Shown one piece after another: positions 34,856 through 43,412 of a stretch of 64,000 bases of DNA. A program made the position numbers and the translations under genes. Numbering within the stretch: the first letter of the stretch is position 1; the number at the start of each line of letters is the position of its first letter. The notes beneath the pieces were generated by a model that worked only from the letters and a program-made list of their open reading frames with translations, had not been told where the DNA came from and did no database searches. The stretch comes from Myxococcales bacterium. Lineage in GTDB: Bacteria > Myxococcota_A > Polyangia > Nannocystales > Nannocystaceae. The stretch is from the NCBI GenBank assembly GCA_020633335.1, contig JACKDU010000002.1, forward strand, positions 496,001 to 560,000, in the 5' to 3' direction.

Positions 34856-35140
34856 CTACCAGTTCGGGGTCTCTTCGGTCGGCGCCGGCTCCTTGGCCGC
34901 GCCGCCGCCCTCAGCCGCCTCGGCGGGCGCCTCCTCGGCCGGCTTCGCCTCCTCGGCCGGCTTCGCCTCCTCGGCCGGCTTCGCCTCCTCGGCCTTCTCG
35001 GCGGGCTTGGCCTCCTCGGCCTTGGCCTCGCTCTTGGGCTCGTCCTTCTTGGGCTCATCCTTCTTGCCGCAGCCGCCGCCGACGGCGGTCGCAGCGAGGA
35101 GGGCGGTGGTGGCCAGGAATCGGTCGAGTTGGATCTTCAT
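34856..35140 (-). CDS. Small lipoprotein with EAKPAEEA-type repeats
   Basis: 94 residues: a signal peptide with GGGC lipobox-like end (cleavage near residue 24), then an acidic low-complexity tail in which the unit AEEAKP recurs four or five times, flanked by DEPK repeats. Such Ala/Glu/Lys/Pro rods probably span the periplasm or peptidoglycan. The repeated bases (from about 34900 to 35010) are a recombination-prone stretch. A GGGAG ribosome-binding site and a TTATCC hexamer lie upstream of the ATG, so this gene has a normal leader. Confidence 0.7.
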   Translation of the reverse strand: MKIQLDRFLATTALLAATAVGGGCGKKDEPKKDEPKSEAKAEEAKPAEKAEEAKPAEEAKPAEEAKPAEEAPAEAAEGGGAAKEPAPTEETPNW

Positions 35141-35295
35141 GGTCTTGGCTCCCGGGCTTCGAGGGGCGGGCAGGATAACAAATCCGCGCCGGGCCGACCA
35201 GAAAGGGCCGCCGCCGACCGTTCATTGTCGACCACCAGCCAGCGCGCGCGCGTTCGCGCCGCGCTCACGACGCGAGTACGCCGCGCGCACGCCCG

Positions 35296-36144
35296 TCACG
35301 CAGCTCGCGGCCGCGCCCAGCGGAGCGCGGCGACCTGCGCGATCAGCCAGGCGATCCCGAGGAGGAGCGCGCCGAGCCCGGGGAGCGTCAGCGCGAGGAG
35401 CACCACGACGCCGAAGACCGCGTAGATCCCGAGGATCACGCGGGTGACGAGCCCGCCGCGGGCCAGCGCCCCGAGGCGGCCGAAGAGGAGCACGGCGAGC
35501 GCCCAGCCGCCGAGGCCGACGCCGAGGGCGAGACCAGCGGTGTCGCCGACCTCCGAGGTCCCGGGATGCACGAGCGCGCCGACGGCCCCCGCGATGATCG
35601 CCAGGCTGCACCCCATGAGCCCGCCGAAGATCGGCGCCTGGAGAGCCCAGACCACCATCCGGGGGACGATCCCCACCCGCGCCGCCTCCCGCCGCGAGCC
35701 CAGGAGATCGCCGACCCAGCTCATCCCCATGATCACCAGCGACTCGCAGAGCCCGGCGATGCCGATCAGCATGCCGAGGAGCATCGACGTGACGAGCGCG
35801 TCGGCGGCGATCCACTCGCCGCTGGCGACGAGGGCCCCGAGGCGCTCGGGCTCGCCGGCCATCTCGGCGAACGCGTGGAAGATCAGGAGCCCCTCGTCGC
35901 CGATCACCCAGGCGCGGAGCACCGCGATCCCGAGGACCGCCCCCAGCCAGAGCCAGGTGTGGAGCCAGCGCGGCATCCGTCCGGTCCGGCTCTCGATCAC
36001 GAAGTAGGCGAGCGCGATCCACCAGAGGAGACCGAGGAGCTCGCCTGGCCGCCCGAGCGCCGCCGAGAAGGCGAAGACCCACTCGAGGAGCCAGAGCGCG
36101 AAGAGGCCGAAGATCCAGGCGCGTCGTCGCGGGCTCGTCGTCAC
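35296..36144 (-). CDS. Multi-pass membrane protein of unknown function
   Basis: 282 residues with about seven hydrophobic helices (for example residues 9-28, 33-50, 66-80, 115-140, 168-192, 203-225, 232-265) and short charged loops. I recognise no family motif. The starting codon is GTG; TAGACT lies six bases upstream on the minus strand. It follows a strong hairpin that ends the upstream FG-GAP gene, so it is transcribed separately. Confidence 0.62.
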   Translation of the reverse strand: MTTSPRRRAWIFGLFALWLLEWVFAFSAALGRPGELLGLLWWIALAYFVIESRTGRMPRWLHTWLWLGAVLGIAVLRAWVIGDEGLLIFHAFAEMAGEPERLGALVASGEWIAADALVTSMLLGMLIGIAGLCESLVIMGMSWVGDLLGSRREAARVGIVPRMVVWALQAPIFGGLMGCSLAIIAGAVGALVHPGTSEVGDTAGLALGVGLGGWALAVLLFGRLGALARGGLVTRVILGIYAVFGVVVLLALTLPGLGALLLGIAWLIAQVAALRWARPRAA

Positions 36145-36182
36145 CCCGGCAGTCTAGGAGGAGCCGGGCGCCGGCGCAAAGC

Positions 36183-36220
36183 GGACGAGCGCGCCGCCCC
36201 GTGGGCCGGCGCGCTCGTCC
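36183..36220 (-). terminator. Terminator of the surface FG-GAP lipoprotein
   Basis: A perfect 14-base stem (36183-36196 with 36207-36220, GGACGAGCGCGCCG) and a 10-base loop, lying just after the FG-GAP gene on the minus strand, followed by a short GCTTTG rather than a long U-tract. Confidence 0.6.
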
Positions 36221-36255
36221 CAGCGAAGGGGCGAGCGCACGCGCTCAGGACCGCG

Positions 36256-38682
36256 CTAGCCGGGCATCGGGCACTTGCCGTTGCCCTTGTCGCGGTTGTT
36301 GTCGGTCTTGCACTCGTGCCACTCGTGCATCGGCATCGCGTCGTCGACCACCACCCAGAGCTCGGAGGTCCCGTCGACCACGCCCATCGGCGCGTCCGGC
36401 AGGAGGAGGAGCACGTCCTCGGCCTCGGCCGGGTAGAGCGTCTTGGTCGTCACGCCCATCCCCAGGAGGACGCCGCCCATGTCGGGATCGCCCTCGTAGA
36501 AGTAGACCGGCACGCCGCTCGGCGCCGCCGCCTCGCCGATGTTGCGGACCTGGCCGATGAGCCCGTAGGGCTCGGGATCGCACTGCTTCTTGAGGCGGAC
36601 GATCAGATCGGGCGCCGAGAACTCGCCCGCCGGCTGGACGTTCTGCCGGAAGTTGTTGAGCCCCGGCTGGGTCCAGTTGGCGTTCTCCATCGCCGGGATC
36701 GTCCCGTCCTCGTTGACGTTGGTCACGTGGTAGGCGTGCTGGTTCCAGATCCGCCGGGTCCGCACCCACTGCCCCTTGGCGTCGCCGAAGATCCGGACAC
36801 CGGTCTGCTTGCCGCCCTCGCAGGTGATCGACGAGTAGTTGTTCGAGACCGCGACGATGTCGGCGTGGCCGTCGTTGTCGACGTCGGCGATGAGCGGGAG
36901 CTCGCGGAGTGTGCCGGTCGTGTTGCAGGTGCTCCAGATGACCTCGCCGGTCGCGCCCTTGTAGATCCGGAGGTACCACTCGTCGGAGTAGACGACCTCG
37001 GCCGAGCCGTCGCCGTCGAAGTCGAAGACCGACGAGCCGGTGACCGCCGACGAGCAGTCGTGGGTCTGCTGGATCCACAGGAAGGTCTGGTTGCCGGGGA
37101 TGTTCGGGTCCATCAGCTTCTTGCCGTCGAAGACCGCGTAGCCGACCCCGCCGGCGACCGCGACGTCGGGGGTGCCGTCGCCGTTGAAGTCGGCGATCGT
37201 CGGCGGCCCGCCGCCGCGGGTGTTCCCCGCCGAATTCGCCGGGCAGAGGTTGGGGTTGAGCGCGCCGTTGATGTCGATCCCGTTGCGGATGATCTCGACC
37301 TTGTTCGGCATGTTCGGGTCGTAGCGCCAGACCACGAGGTGGTGCTTGAGGGTGCCGCCGTTGTTCGAGATCACCGCGACCTCCGGCTTGCCGTCGAGAT
37401 CGAGGTCGGCGACCGCCGGGAAGAGGCCGTCGACCATCGTCTCCGCCAGCACGCCGCCCGCCGAGTTGAAGGCGCCGCGGGCGTGGACGATGTCGAGCTG
37501 GCCGTCGCTGTCGAGGTCGGCCGCGGTCGAGTAGGACGAGCCCGGCAGCATCACCTTGATCGCGCCGGTCGCCCCGTCGAGGACCACCCCCTCGACCAGC
37601 ACCTCGGGCTTCCCGTCGCCCTCGAGGTCGGCGATCGTCGGCTGCACGCAGCCGCTCGCCCAGGTCGAGGTCCAGAGGGGCTGGCCGGCCGCGTCGATCG
37701 CCCGGACCTTGCCGTTCTCGGTGCAGAAGACGATCTCGTTGCCCGGCTGGCCGTCGATGTCGCCGCCGGCGATCTCGCGCCCGGGGTTGATCCGATCGGT
37801 GTCGAAGTGGACGCTCCACTTCTCGACCAGCTGACCATTGACCACCGAGATCGCCCAGAGCGTGCCGTTGTTGTTGTACTGGCCGCTGGCGAAGGAGGCG
37901 AAGACGATCTCCGGGATGTCGCGCTCGTCGACGATCATGTCGCAGTTGTCGTCGTCGAGCTGGATGACGATCGGCGCCATCATCACGGTCCCCTTGTTCC
38001 AGTGGTACTTGACCACCGGGTTGAAGGAGCCGTCGGGGACGTACTCGCACTTGGCGAGGCAGGTGATCTCCTCGCCCTCCATCGGCTCCTCGCCGGGGCC
38101 GCACTCGGGCGGCGAGGGCAGGCACTTGCCGTTCTTGATCTGCTGCCCCTGGCACATCTCGCCGCCCATCATCTCCTCGCCGAGGCTGTACTCGCAGTAC
38201 TCGTCGGGGCCGCACTCGCTGGCGTCGATGCAGGCCTCGCCGGGGACGACGCAGGTGTTGAAGGAGCAGACCTCGCCGCCGGAGCAGCAGACATCGCCGC
38301 AGACCAGGTCCTCCTCGCAGCAGATCCCGCCGACGCACACGCCGCCCTTGTCCTCGCAGTCCGCGGGGCAGACCGCGCCGCCGGTGGTCGTCGTCTCGCC
38401 GCCGCCGCTGGTGGTCCCGCTGGTCCCCGCCGAGGTCGTCGCGGTCGCGTCGCTGGTCGATCCCTGGGTCGCGCTCTCGCTGTTGCTGCCGCTCGCCGAG
38501 GTCGAGCCCTCGCTCGCGCTCGCGCTCCCGCTCGAGGAGTCGGTCGCCGACGCGCTCGCCGAGTCGGTCGCCGTCGCCGTCGCCGACCCGCTGCTCTCGC
38601 CCCGGCCGTCGTCGCCGTTGCACCCGGCCATCACCAGGGCGCCCGAGAGCGCCGCCCATCCCCATCCAATCCTGTAGTCCAA
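36256..38682 (-). CDS. Surface FG-GAP repeat lipoprotein with Cys-rich region
   Basis: 808 residues from a TTG at 38682, which follows an AGGAAGG ribosome-binding site (another TTG in frame lies two codons earlier and more upstream at 38736). Signal peptide with lipobox ending MAGC; a Ser/Thr/Ala/Gly-rich linker of about 80 residues; a Cys-rich stretch (CPADCEDKGGVC, GGICCEEDLVCGDVCC); several DxDxDG-type FG-GAP loops (DFDGDGSAEVV, DFNGDGTPDVAV, DLDSDGQLDIV, DLEGDGKPEVLV); and a C-terminal CARDB/APHP-like beta domain. Such proteins in Nannocystaceae are outer-surface and possibly adhesive. Divergent in composition from typical enzymes; ligand unknown. Confidence 0.78.
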   Translation of the reverse strand: MDYRIGWGWAALSGALVMAGCNGDDGRGESSGSATATATDSASASATDSSSGSASASEGSTSASGSNSESATQGSTSDATATTSAGTSGTTSGGGETTTTGGAVCPADCEDKGGVCVGGICCEEDLVCGDVCCSGGEVCSFNTCVVPGEACIDASECGPDEYCEYSLGEEMMGGEMCQGQQIKNGKCLPSPPECGPGEEPMEGEEITCLAKCEYVPDGSFNPVVKYHWNKGTVMMAPIVIQLDDDNCDMIVDERDIPEIVFASFASGQYNNNGTLWAISVVNGQLVEKWSVHFDTDRINPGREIAGGDIDGQPGNEIVFCTENGKVRAIDAAGQPLWTSTWASGCVQPTIADLEGDGKPEVLVEGVVLDGATGAIKVMLPGSSYSTAADLDSDGQLDIVHARGAFNSAGGVLAETMVDGLFPAVADLDLDGKPEVAVISNNGGTLKHHLVVWRYDPNMPNKVEIIRNGIDINGALNPNLCPANSAGNTRGGGPPTIADFNGDGTPDVAVAGGVGYAVFDGKKLMDPNIPGNQTFLWIQQTHDCSSAVTGSSVFDFDGDGSAEVVYSDEWYLRIYKGATGEVIWSTCNTTGTLRELPLIADVDNDGHADIVAVSNNYSSITCEGGKQTGVRIFGDAKGQWVRTRRIWNQHAYHVTNVNEDGTIPAMENANWTQPGLNNFRQNVQPAGEFSAPDLIVRLKKQCDPEPYGLIGQVRNIGEAAAPSGVPVYFYEGDPDMGGVLLGMGVTTKTLYPAEAEDVLLLLPDAPMGVVDGTSELWVVVDDAMPMHEWHECKTDNNRDKGNGKCPMPG

Positions 38683-38782
38683 GGCCAACCTTCCTTTGGA
38701 CTGACGAGGATAGCGAGGCCGCTCTCGGCCCCACAAGTCGGCGCGCGCGGGCCGAGGCGCCGCGCCGCCGCTCGAGACGCGC

Positions 38783-38819
38783 GAGGCCGCGCCCCCGTCG
38801 CATCGGGAGGCGCGGCCTC
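38783..38819 (-). terminator. Hairpin after the small c-type cytochrome
   Basis: GAGGCCGCGCC at 38783-38793 pairs perfectly with GGCGCGGCCTC at 38809-38819. It lies 30 bases downstream of the cytochrome stop on the minus strand and has no U-tract. Confidence 0.45.
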
Positions 38820-38848
38820 GTCCGCTCGGCGCGATCGTGCTCGCGCGA

Positions 38849-39160
38849 TCAGAGCCAGCGCTTGAAGTCGGCGTTGGCGTTCGCCTTGAGGTCGAACTTG
38901 TCCTTCACGTCGTTGTGGCAGGTCTTGCAGTTCATCTGCTCGCCCGCCTCCTTCGCCTTCTTGACGACGGCGTTCATCATCTTCTTGGCGGCGACGCGGC
39001 CCCCCTCCTTGCACGCCTTCTCGACCTCCTTGAACTCGAAGCGGGAGGCCGTGCAGGGGTTGTCATCGGCCCCGGCGGGGGCGGAGGCGCCGAAGAGCGC
39101 GCCGACCAGCGCGATGACGGTGAGGGGAGCGAAGGGGAAACGGAGGGCGCGCTGGCTCAT
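38849..39160 (-). CDS. Small secreted protein with one CxxCH haem site
   Basis: 103 residues from the ATG at 39160, after a GGAGA ribosome-binding sequence (an in-frame upstream ATG at 39214 would precede the signal). Signal peptide of about 30 residues ending ASAPAGA; the mature protein of about 70 residues has a CKTCH haem c motif near its C-terminus and two more Cys (NPCTAS, KACKEGG). It lacks the usual distal Met segment after the haem, so it may be a high-spin or bis-His c-type protein. It lies downstream of the cytochrome b/c fusion on the same strand and could be its electron acceptor. Confidence 0.65.
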   Translation of the reverse strand: MSQRALRFPFAPLTVIALVGALFGASAPAGADDNPCTASRFEFKEVEKACKEGGRVAAKKMMNAVVKKAKEAGEQMNCKTCHNDVKDKFDLKANANADFKRWL

Positions 39161-39262
39161 CGGTGGTTCTCCGGGGCTAGGGACGATGGGCCGTCGACGA
39201 CGGCCAGAGAACAATATTCCACGCGGCGAGGGAAAATTCTCGGAGGAAAATTCCGCGGGCGC

Positions 39263-41005
39263 TCAGGCGCCCTCGCCGGCCGCCGGAGCGCCCCCCTCCG
39301 CCTTCTGCCGCTGGCGATCGAGGAGCTGCGCGAGCGCCTCAATCTCCTCCGGCGTCAGCTTTCCGGTGAACTTCGGCATCTCCGCCGTATCGGTATAGAG
39401 GTCCGCGGCCGACGAGTCGGCGATGATCCGCTTGAGCCAATCCACGCTCCCCCGCCCCTTGAGCGCGGGGCCGGTGCTCTCGCCCTCGAGCTCGTGGCAG
39501 CCCGAGCACTCGAGCTTGTCGTCGTAGATCGCCTTGCCGCGGGCCGCGAGCTCGCTGTCGACCGCCTTCGCCGACTCGCCCATCAGGCTGTAGACGTACT
39601 CGGAGACCGCGCGCAGATCATCGTCGCCGAGATCGTCGACCGGCAGCGGCTCCATCGTGTTGTGCTTGGTGCCGCCGTAGAAGCGGGGATCGGCCGGGTT
39701 GCGGATGATCGCCGCGACCCACTCGCGGGTCCCGTAGTCGTCGAAGGAGGGGCCCTCCTCGCCGCCCTTGCCGTCGAGGAGGTGGCAGTTCGCGCAGTGC
39801 TCGCGGAAGAGCGCCCGGACCGCGAACTCCGGATCGTTCTCCCAGACCGCGACGCCGCCGGCCGGCGGCACCCCCTCCTTGGCGAGCTCGCGCGCCTTCT
39901 CGGCCTCCTTCGCCGCCTCCGCGAGGCCCTCCTGGAGCGCCTCGTTGTTCGCGTCGTCGACGATCGCCACCGCCGAGAGGGCGACCGCGCCCGAGAGGAT
40001 CGCGGCGATCGCCGCGAGGATCCCGAGGCGGGCGCGGGGCCGCCGGCTCTCCGCCCGGTCGACCCAGGGGAGCGCGAAGAGGAAGGCCGCGAGCGCCCCC
40101 GGGATCACCACCTTGCCGACGATCGCCAGCGGCCCCGGGAAGAGCTTGAGGAGCTGGTAGAGCCCGAGGAAGTACCACTCGGGGCGGGCGGTGAAGTTGC
40201 TCGAGGGATCGGCCGGCGCGTAGAGCTCGGAGCCGTGGGTGGCGATCGTCGCCACCAGCAGGATCACCCCGCAGAGCGCCATCGCCACGACCGCGAGGAA
40301 GAGCTGGTTCGGCCAGAAGGGCTGCGCGCGGGCGGCCGCCTCCTCGTCGCTGAGCGTCACCGGCGGGGTCGGCCCGTGGCGCCGACGGAGGTAGAGGTGG
40401 AGGCCGGCGAGGAGGGTGAACGCGAGCGGCAGGACGAAGACGTGGAGCGCGTAGTAGCGGGTCAGCGTCAGGTTGCCGGTCTCGGAGCCGCCCTGCATGA
40501 GGTCGCGGACCACCTCGCCGCCGGGGGCCGAGGCGATGATCCCCGAGCGCACCTGGGTCGACCAGTACGCCCCCTGATCCCAGGGGAGCGGGTAGCCGGT
40601 GAAGGCGAAGAGGATGACGATCCCCGCGAGCGCGAGGCCGCTCCACCAGTTGACCTCCCGCGGCTTGCGGTAGGCGCCGGCGAAGACCACCTGCAGGAGG
40701 TGGAGGACGATCACGACGATCATCGCCGACGCGCCGTGGTAGTGGAGCCCGCGGATGAACCAGCCGCCGACGACCTGGTCGTTGAGATAGGCGGTGCTCG
40801 CCCACGCCGAGGTCACCGAGGGCGAGTAATAGAAGGCCAGCAGGATCCCGAGGAACGCCTGCTGGATGAAGAGGTAGAGGAGGACCCAGCCGAAGACGTA
40901 GCGGAGGCGGGCGCCGCCGGGGACGGAGCCGCCGACGGCCCACTCCGAGAGGACGCCGAGGCCGAGGCGATCGTCGAGCCAGGCGCGGAGACGGCCGGCC
41001 ATCAC
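39263..41005 (-). CDS. Cytochrome b fused to two cytochrome c domains
   Basis: 580 residues. The N-terminal part is a bc-complex cytochrome b: RGLHYHGASAMIVVIVLHLLQ and YYALHVFVLPLAFTLLAGLHLYL give the four haem-ligating His, FAFTGYPLPWDQGAYW is the PxW-type Qo-site region, and a PEWYFLGLY motif is kept. The last 190 residues hold two c-type haem motifs, CANCH and CSGCH, so two monohaem c domains are attached. Together with the Rieske protein encoded just upstream it should form a quinol:cytochrome c oxidoreductase in the inner membrane, with the attached c domains replacing a separate cytochrome c1 and carrier. The ATG overlaps the Rieske stop. Confidence 0.9.
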   Translation of the reverse strand: MMAGRLRAWLDDRLGLGVLSEWAVGGSVPGGARLRYVFGWVLLYLFIQQAFLGILLAFYYSPSVTSAWASTAYLNDQVVGGWFIRGLHYHGASAMIVVIVLHLLQVVFAGAYRKPREVNWWSGLALAGIVILFAFTGYPLPWDQGAYWSTQVRSGIIASAPGGEVVRDLMQGGSETGNLTLTRYYALHVFVLPLAFTLLAGLHLYLRRRHGPTPPVTLSDEEAAARAQPFWPNQLFLAVVAMALCGVILLVATIATHGSELYAPADPSSNFTARPEWYFLGLYQLLKLFPGPLAIVGKVVIPGALAAFLFALPWVDRAESRRPRARLGILAAIAAILSGAVALSAVAIVDDANNEALQEGLAEAAKEAEKARELAKEGVPPAGGVAVWENDPEFAVRALFREHCANCHLLDGKGGEEGPSFDDYGTREWVAAIIRNPADPRFYGGTKHNTMEPLPVDDLGDDDLRAVSEYVYSLMGESAKAVDSELAARGKAIYDDKLECSGCHELEGESTGPALKGRGSVDWLKRIIADSSAADLYTDTAEMPKFTGKLTPEEIEALAQLLDRQRQKAEGGAPAAGEGA

Positions 41006-41535
41006 ACCTCCTCCTTCGCGTCGGTGCCCTGGCGGAAGCGGGCGTAGCGGATCGTCACCAGATCGCCGTCCTCCTTGACGTCGAGGGCGTCGAGGGCCCG
41101 CGGTGAGGGGCCCTCCTCGACCGCGCCGCTCAGCGAGAAGAACGACTTGTGGCAGGGGCAGATGAACTTCTTGGCCGACGGATCGAAGTCGATCGCGCAG
41201 CCGAGGTGGGGGCAGACGGTCGAGAAGGCGGTGAGATTGCCGTCGAGCTCAATCACCCATGCCGAGCCGATCTTTACGTCCTTCGAGCGCTGCCAGGCGT
41301 CGACCTGATCGGCGAAGAGGTCGACCTTCACGGGCTCGGCGCCGAAGCCCTTGCGCTTGCCGCAGGGGAGGAAGCCGCCCCCCGAGGAGGTCACCTTGTG
41401 ATCGAGCGGGAAGGCCACGTAGCCGATCGCCGGCGCCAGCGGGATCAGCCCGAGGCCCCCGCCGATCACGCCGACGCCGATCTTGAGCATCGTCCGCCGC
41501 GAGCTCCCCTCGCCCGCCTTTTCGTCGTCTGCCAT
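41002..41535 (-). CDS. Rieske iron-sulfur protein of the bc complex, Tat-exported
   Basis: 177 residues. Twin-arginine signal (SSRRTMLKIG, R13-R14) and one membrane helix, then the Rieske motifs CPHLGC at 108-113 and CPCHKS at 126-131, which supply the [2Fe-2S] ligands C108, H110, C126 and H129 and the disulfide C113-C128. The size is normal for a bc-complex subunit. It is followed with a four-base overlap by the cytochrome b/c fusion, so the two are one complex. An AGGAG sequence 12 bases upstream suggests a normal leader. Confidence 0.92.
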   Translation of the reverse strand: MADDEKAGEGSSRRTMLKIGVGVIGGGLGLIPLAPAIGYVAFPLDHKVTSSGGGFLPCGKRKGFGAEPVKVDLFADQVDAWQRSKDVKIGSAWVIELDGNLTAFSTVCPHLGCAIDFDPSAKKFICPCHKSFFSLSGAVEEGPSPRALDALDVKEDGDLVTIRYARFRQGTDAKEEV

Positions 41536-41616
41536 CGCCGCTTGCTCCTGGTCCTCGGAGGGTACCGCGAAGGCCAGCCCGCCGTCGCCGGCTGGGAGGG
41601 CGGCGACGCTTCGGGC

Positions 41617-41622
41617 TAGGAT
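41617..41622 (+). promoter_or_regulatory. manA: -10 hexamer TAGGAT before manA
   Basis: TAGGAT ends six bases before the ATG at 41629, with no Shine-Dalgarno; leaderless-type start. Confidence 0.4.
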
Positions 41623-41628
41623 GCCGGG

Positions 41629-42519
41629 ATGACGGCGGCCAAACGCGCCCCTCTCCTACGCCCCGAGCCCGGGCCCGACACCCTCAAGGCGACCCGCTGG
41701 GGCGGCGAGCGCCTGGGCCGCCTCCGCGGCGCGCCCGCGGGCGCGCAGATCGGCGAGTCGTGGGAGCTCTCGACCCTCGCCGGCCGCGAGAGCCGGGCCG
41801 GAGGGCGCGCCCTCGACGCCTGGCTCGGCGCGCCCCTGCCCTTCCTCGCCAAGCTGATCGACACCGCCCTCCCCCTCAGCGTCCAGGTCCACCCCGGCGA
41901 CCGCGCGGACGCCCCGGGCAAGGAGGAGGCCTGGATGATCCTCGACGCGGCCCCGGGCGCGCGCCTCTGGGCCGGCCTCGCGCCGGGCAGCGACCGCGAC
42001 CGCGTCGCCGCGCGCGGCCGCGCGCGCGCGCGCGATCGGCGACACGAGGACGCCCTCTTCGCCGAGCTCCGGGCGATCGACGCGCGCCCGGGCACCGTGA
42101 TCCTGGTCCCCGCGGGCACCCTCCACGCGATCGGTGGCGGGATCCTCCTCGCCGAGATCCAGCAGCCGAGCGACTGCACCTACCGCCTCTACGACTACCA
42201 GAGCGGCCGCGAGCTCCACGTCGACGCCGCCCTCGACGCCCTCGCCGTCGACGCCCAGGCGACCGTGTGGAGCCCCGGCGATCCGCCGCGGACGCTGCGG
42301 GGCGCTCACCTCGATCTGACGCCGCTCGGCCCCGGCGAGCACGCGCTCGCGGTCGCAGATCCCACCCTCGTGGTCCTCCTCGCAGGCGCCGCGACGATCG
42401 ACGACGAGCGCCTCGTCGCCGGCGACCTCGCGCTCCTCCTCCCGGGCGAGGCGCGGATCAGCGTCGAGGCCGGCGGGCTAGCGATCGTCGGCGGCTGCGA
42501 TCGCGCGCGCGCGGGCTGA
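41629..42519 (+). CDS. manA: Mannose-6-phosphate isomerase, class I
   Basis: Interconverts mannose-6-phosphate and fructose-6-phosphate, feeding mannose activation. 296 residues: short for the class I enzyme, lacking part of the C-terminal cupin. Zinc-site sequences are all present (LSVQVHPGD, GKEEAWMIL, LVPAGTLHAIGGGILLAEIQQPSDCTYRLYDYQ, with the second His in PAGTLHAIG). Monocistronic between the divergent Rieske gene and the lipoprotein. Leaderless-type start. Confidence 0.9.
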   Translation: MTAAKRAPLLRPEPGPDTLKATRWGGERLGRLRGAPAGAQIGESWELSTLAGRESRAGGRALDAWLGAPLPFLAKLIDTALPLSVQVHPGDRADAPGKEEAWMILDAAPGARLWAGLAPGSDRDRVAARGRARARDRRHEDALFAELRAIDARPGTVILVPAGTLHAIGGGILLAEIQQPSDCTYRLYDYQSGRELHVDAALDALAVDAQATVWSPGDPPRTLRGAHLDLTPLGPGEHALAVADPTLVVLLAGAATIDDERLVAGDLALLLPGEARISVEAGGLAIVGGCDRARAG

Positions 42520-42604
42520 ACCCGGACGCCGCTCGCGGCCGCGCGCTCGCACGCGCGCGCCCATCCGCGCCCGCGAGCGCTCGCCCGGGTGATAGCGTAG
42601 TTCG

Positions 42605-43411
42605 ATGACCGGTCTCCGCCCCGTGCTCGCCCTCCTCGGCGCCCTCACGGCCGGCGCCTGCGTCCTCGACAACCAGTCCTTCGACGACGACACGTCGACG
42701 ACCGGCGCCTCCGTCTCGGCCTCCACCTCGTCGTCGTCCTCGACCTCGACCTCGACCTCCTCGGCGACCGCCGCGTCGGCGACGTCCACGGGCGACGGCG
42801 GCAGCGGCAGCAACGGCAGCACCAGCAGCAGCACGGCCGCGGCGACCGGAACGAGCGGCACGACCGGGGCCAACGCCGAGCCGACGCGCCTCCACAACTA
42901 CGTCGACGGCCTCTGCGAGAACGGGATCTACTGCATCAACCAGCAGACCAACGAGCCCGTCCCGGCGCGGATCGTCGCCTTTGAGTGCTACACATCGCCG
43001 CTCCCGCCCCCCTTCCAGATCACCAGGGTGGGGGCCGACATCAAGGCGCGCGTCGGCACGCCGACGCCCTCCCTCACCGTCTTCCGCTTCGACGCCCAGG
43101 GGATGAAGATCGATCCGATGTCGATCGACTTCGAGGTCCTCGCCCCGGTGAACCAGGACGGACACGTCGACTTCCCGCTCGATCCGCCGATCATCGTCGA
43201 CGTCGCCGACTTCTGCGTGTCGATCGAGGGCGGCGACACGATGAACACGACCTTCGCGCCGGCGATCATGAAGGACTCGCCGACCCCGGGCCCCTCCTTC
43301 GTCGAGATGGACGGGGGGCCCAACTGCACCCACAACTTCAAGCCGCTCAGCGCGGTCTACGGGACCGACGCCGCCCGCTACTGCATCGACGTCGACGTCG
43401 CGCCGATCTGA
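42605..43411 (+). CDS. Ser/Thr-rich-linker lipoprotein
   Basis: 268 residues: signal peptide with lipobox ending TAGAC (Cys about residue 20), a Ser/Thr/Ala/Gly-rich linker of some 70 residues (STGDGGSGSN and similar), then a beta-rich globular domain with paired Cys (LCENGIYCINQ, FECYTS, FCVSIEG, NCTHNF). The globular part has no family I recognise. The layout (lipid anchor, long flexible linker, small domain) is common in Nannocystaceae surface proteins. Start ATG 42605; a weak TAGCGT hexamer precedes it. Confidence 0.7.
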   Translation: MTGLRPVLALLGALTAGACVLDNQSFDDDTSTTGASVSASTSSSSSTSTSTSSATAASATSTGDGGSGSNGSTSSSTAAATGTSGTTGANAEPTRLHNYVDGLCENGIYCINQQTNEPVPARIVAFECYTSPLPPPFQITRVGADIKARVGTPTPSLTVFRFDAQGMKIDPMSIDFEVLAPVNQDGHVDFPLDPPIIVDVADFCVSIEGGDTMNTTFAPAIMKDSPTPGPSFVEMDGGPNCTHNFKPLSAVYGTDAARYCIDVDVAPI

Positions 43412-43412
43412 G

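Noticed and set aside
34900..35010. CRISPR-like or minisatellite repeats
   Set aside because: The repeated bases encode in-frame AEEAKP units of a lipoprotein; no spacers of regular length.
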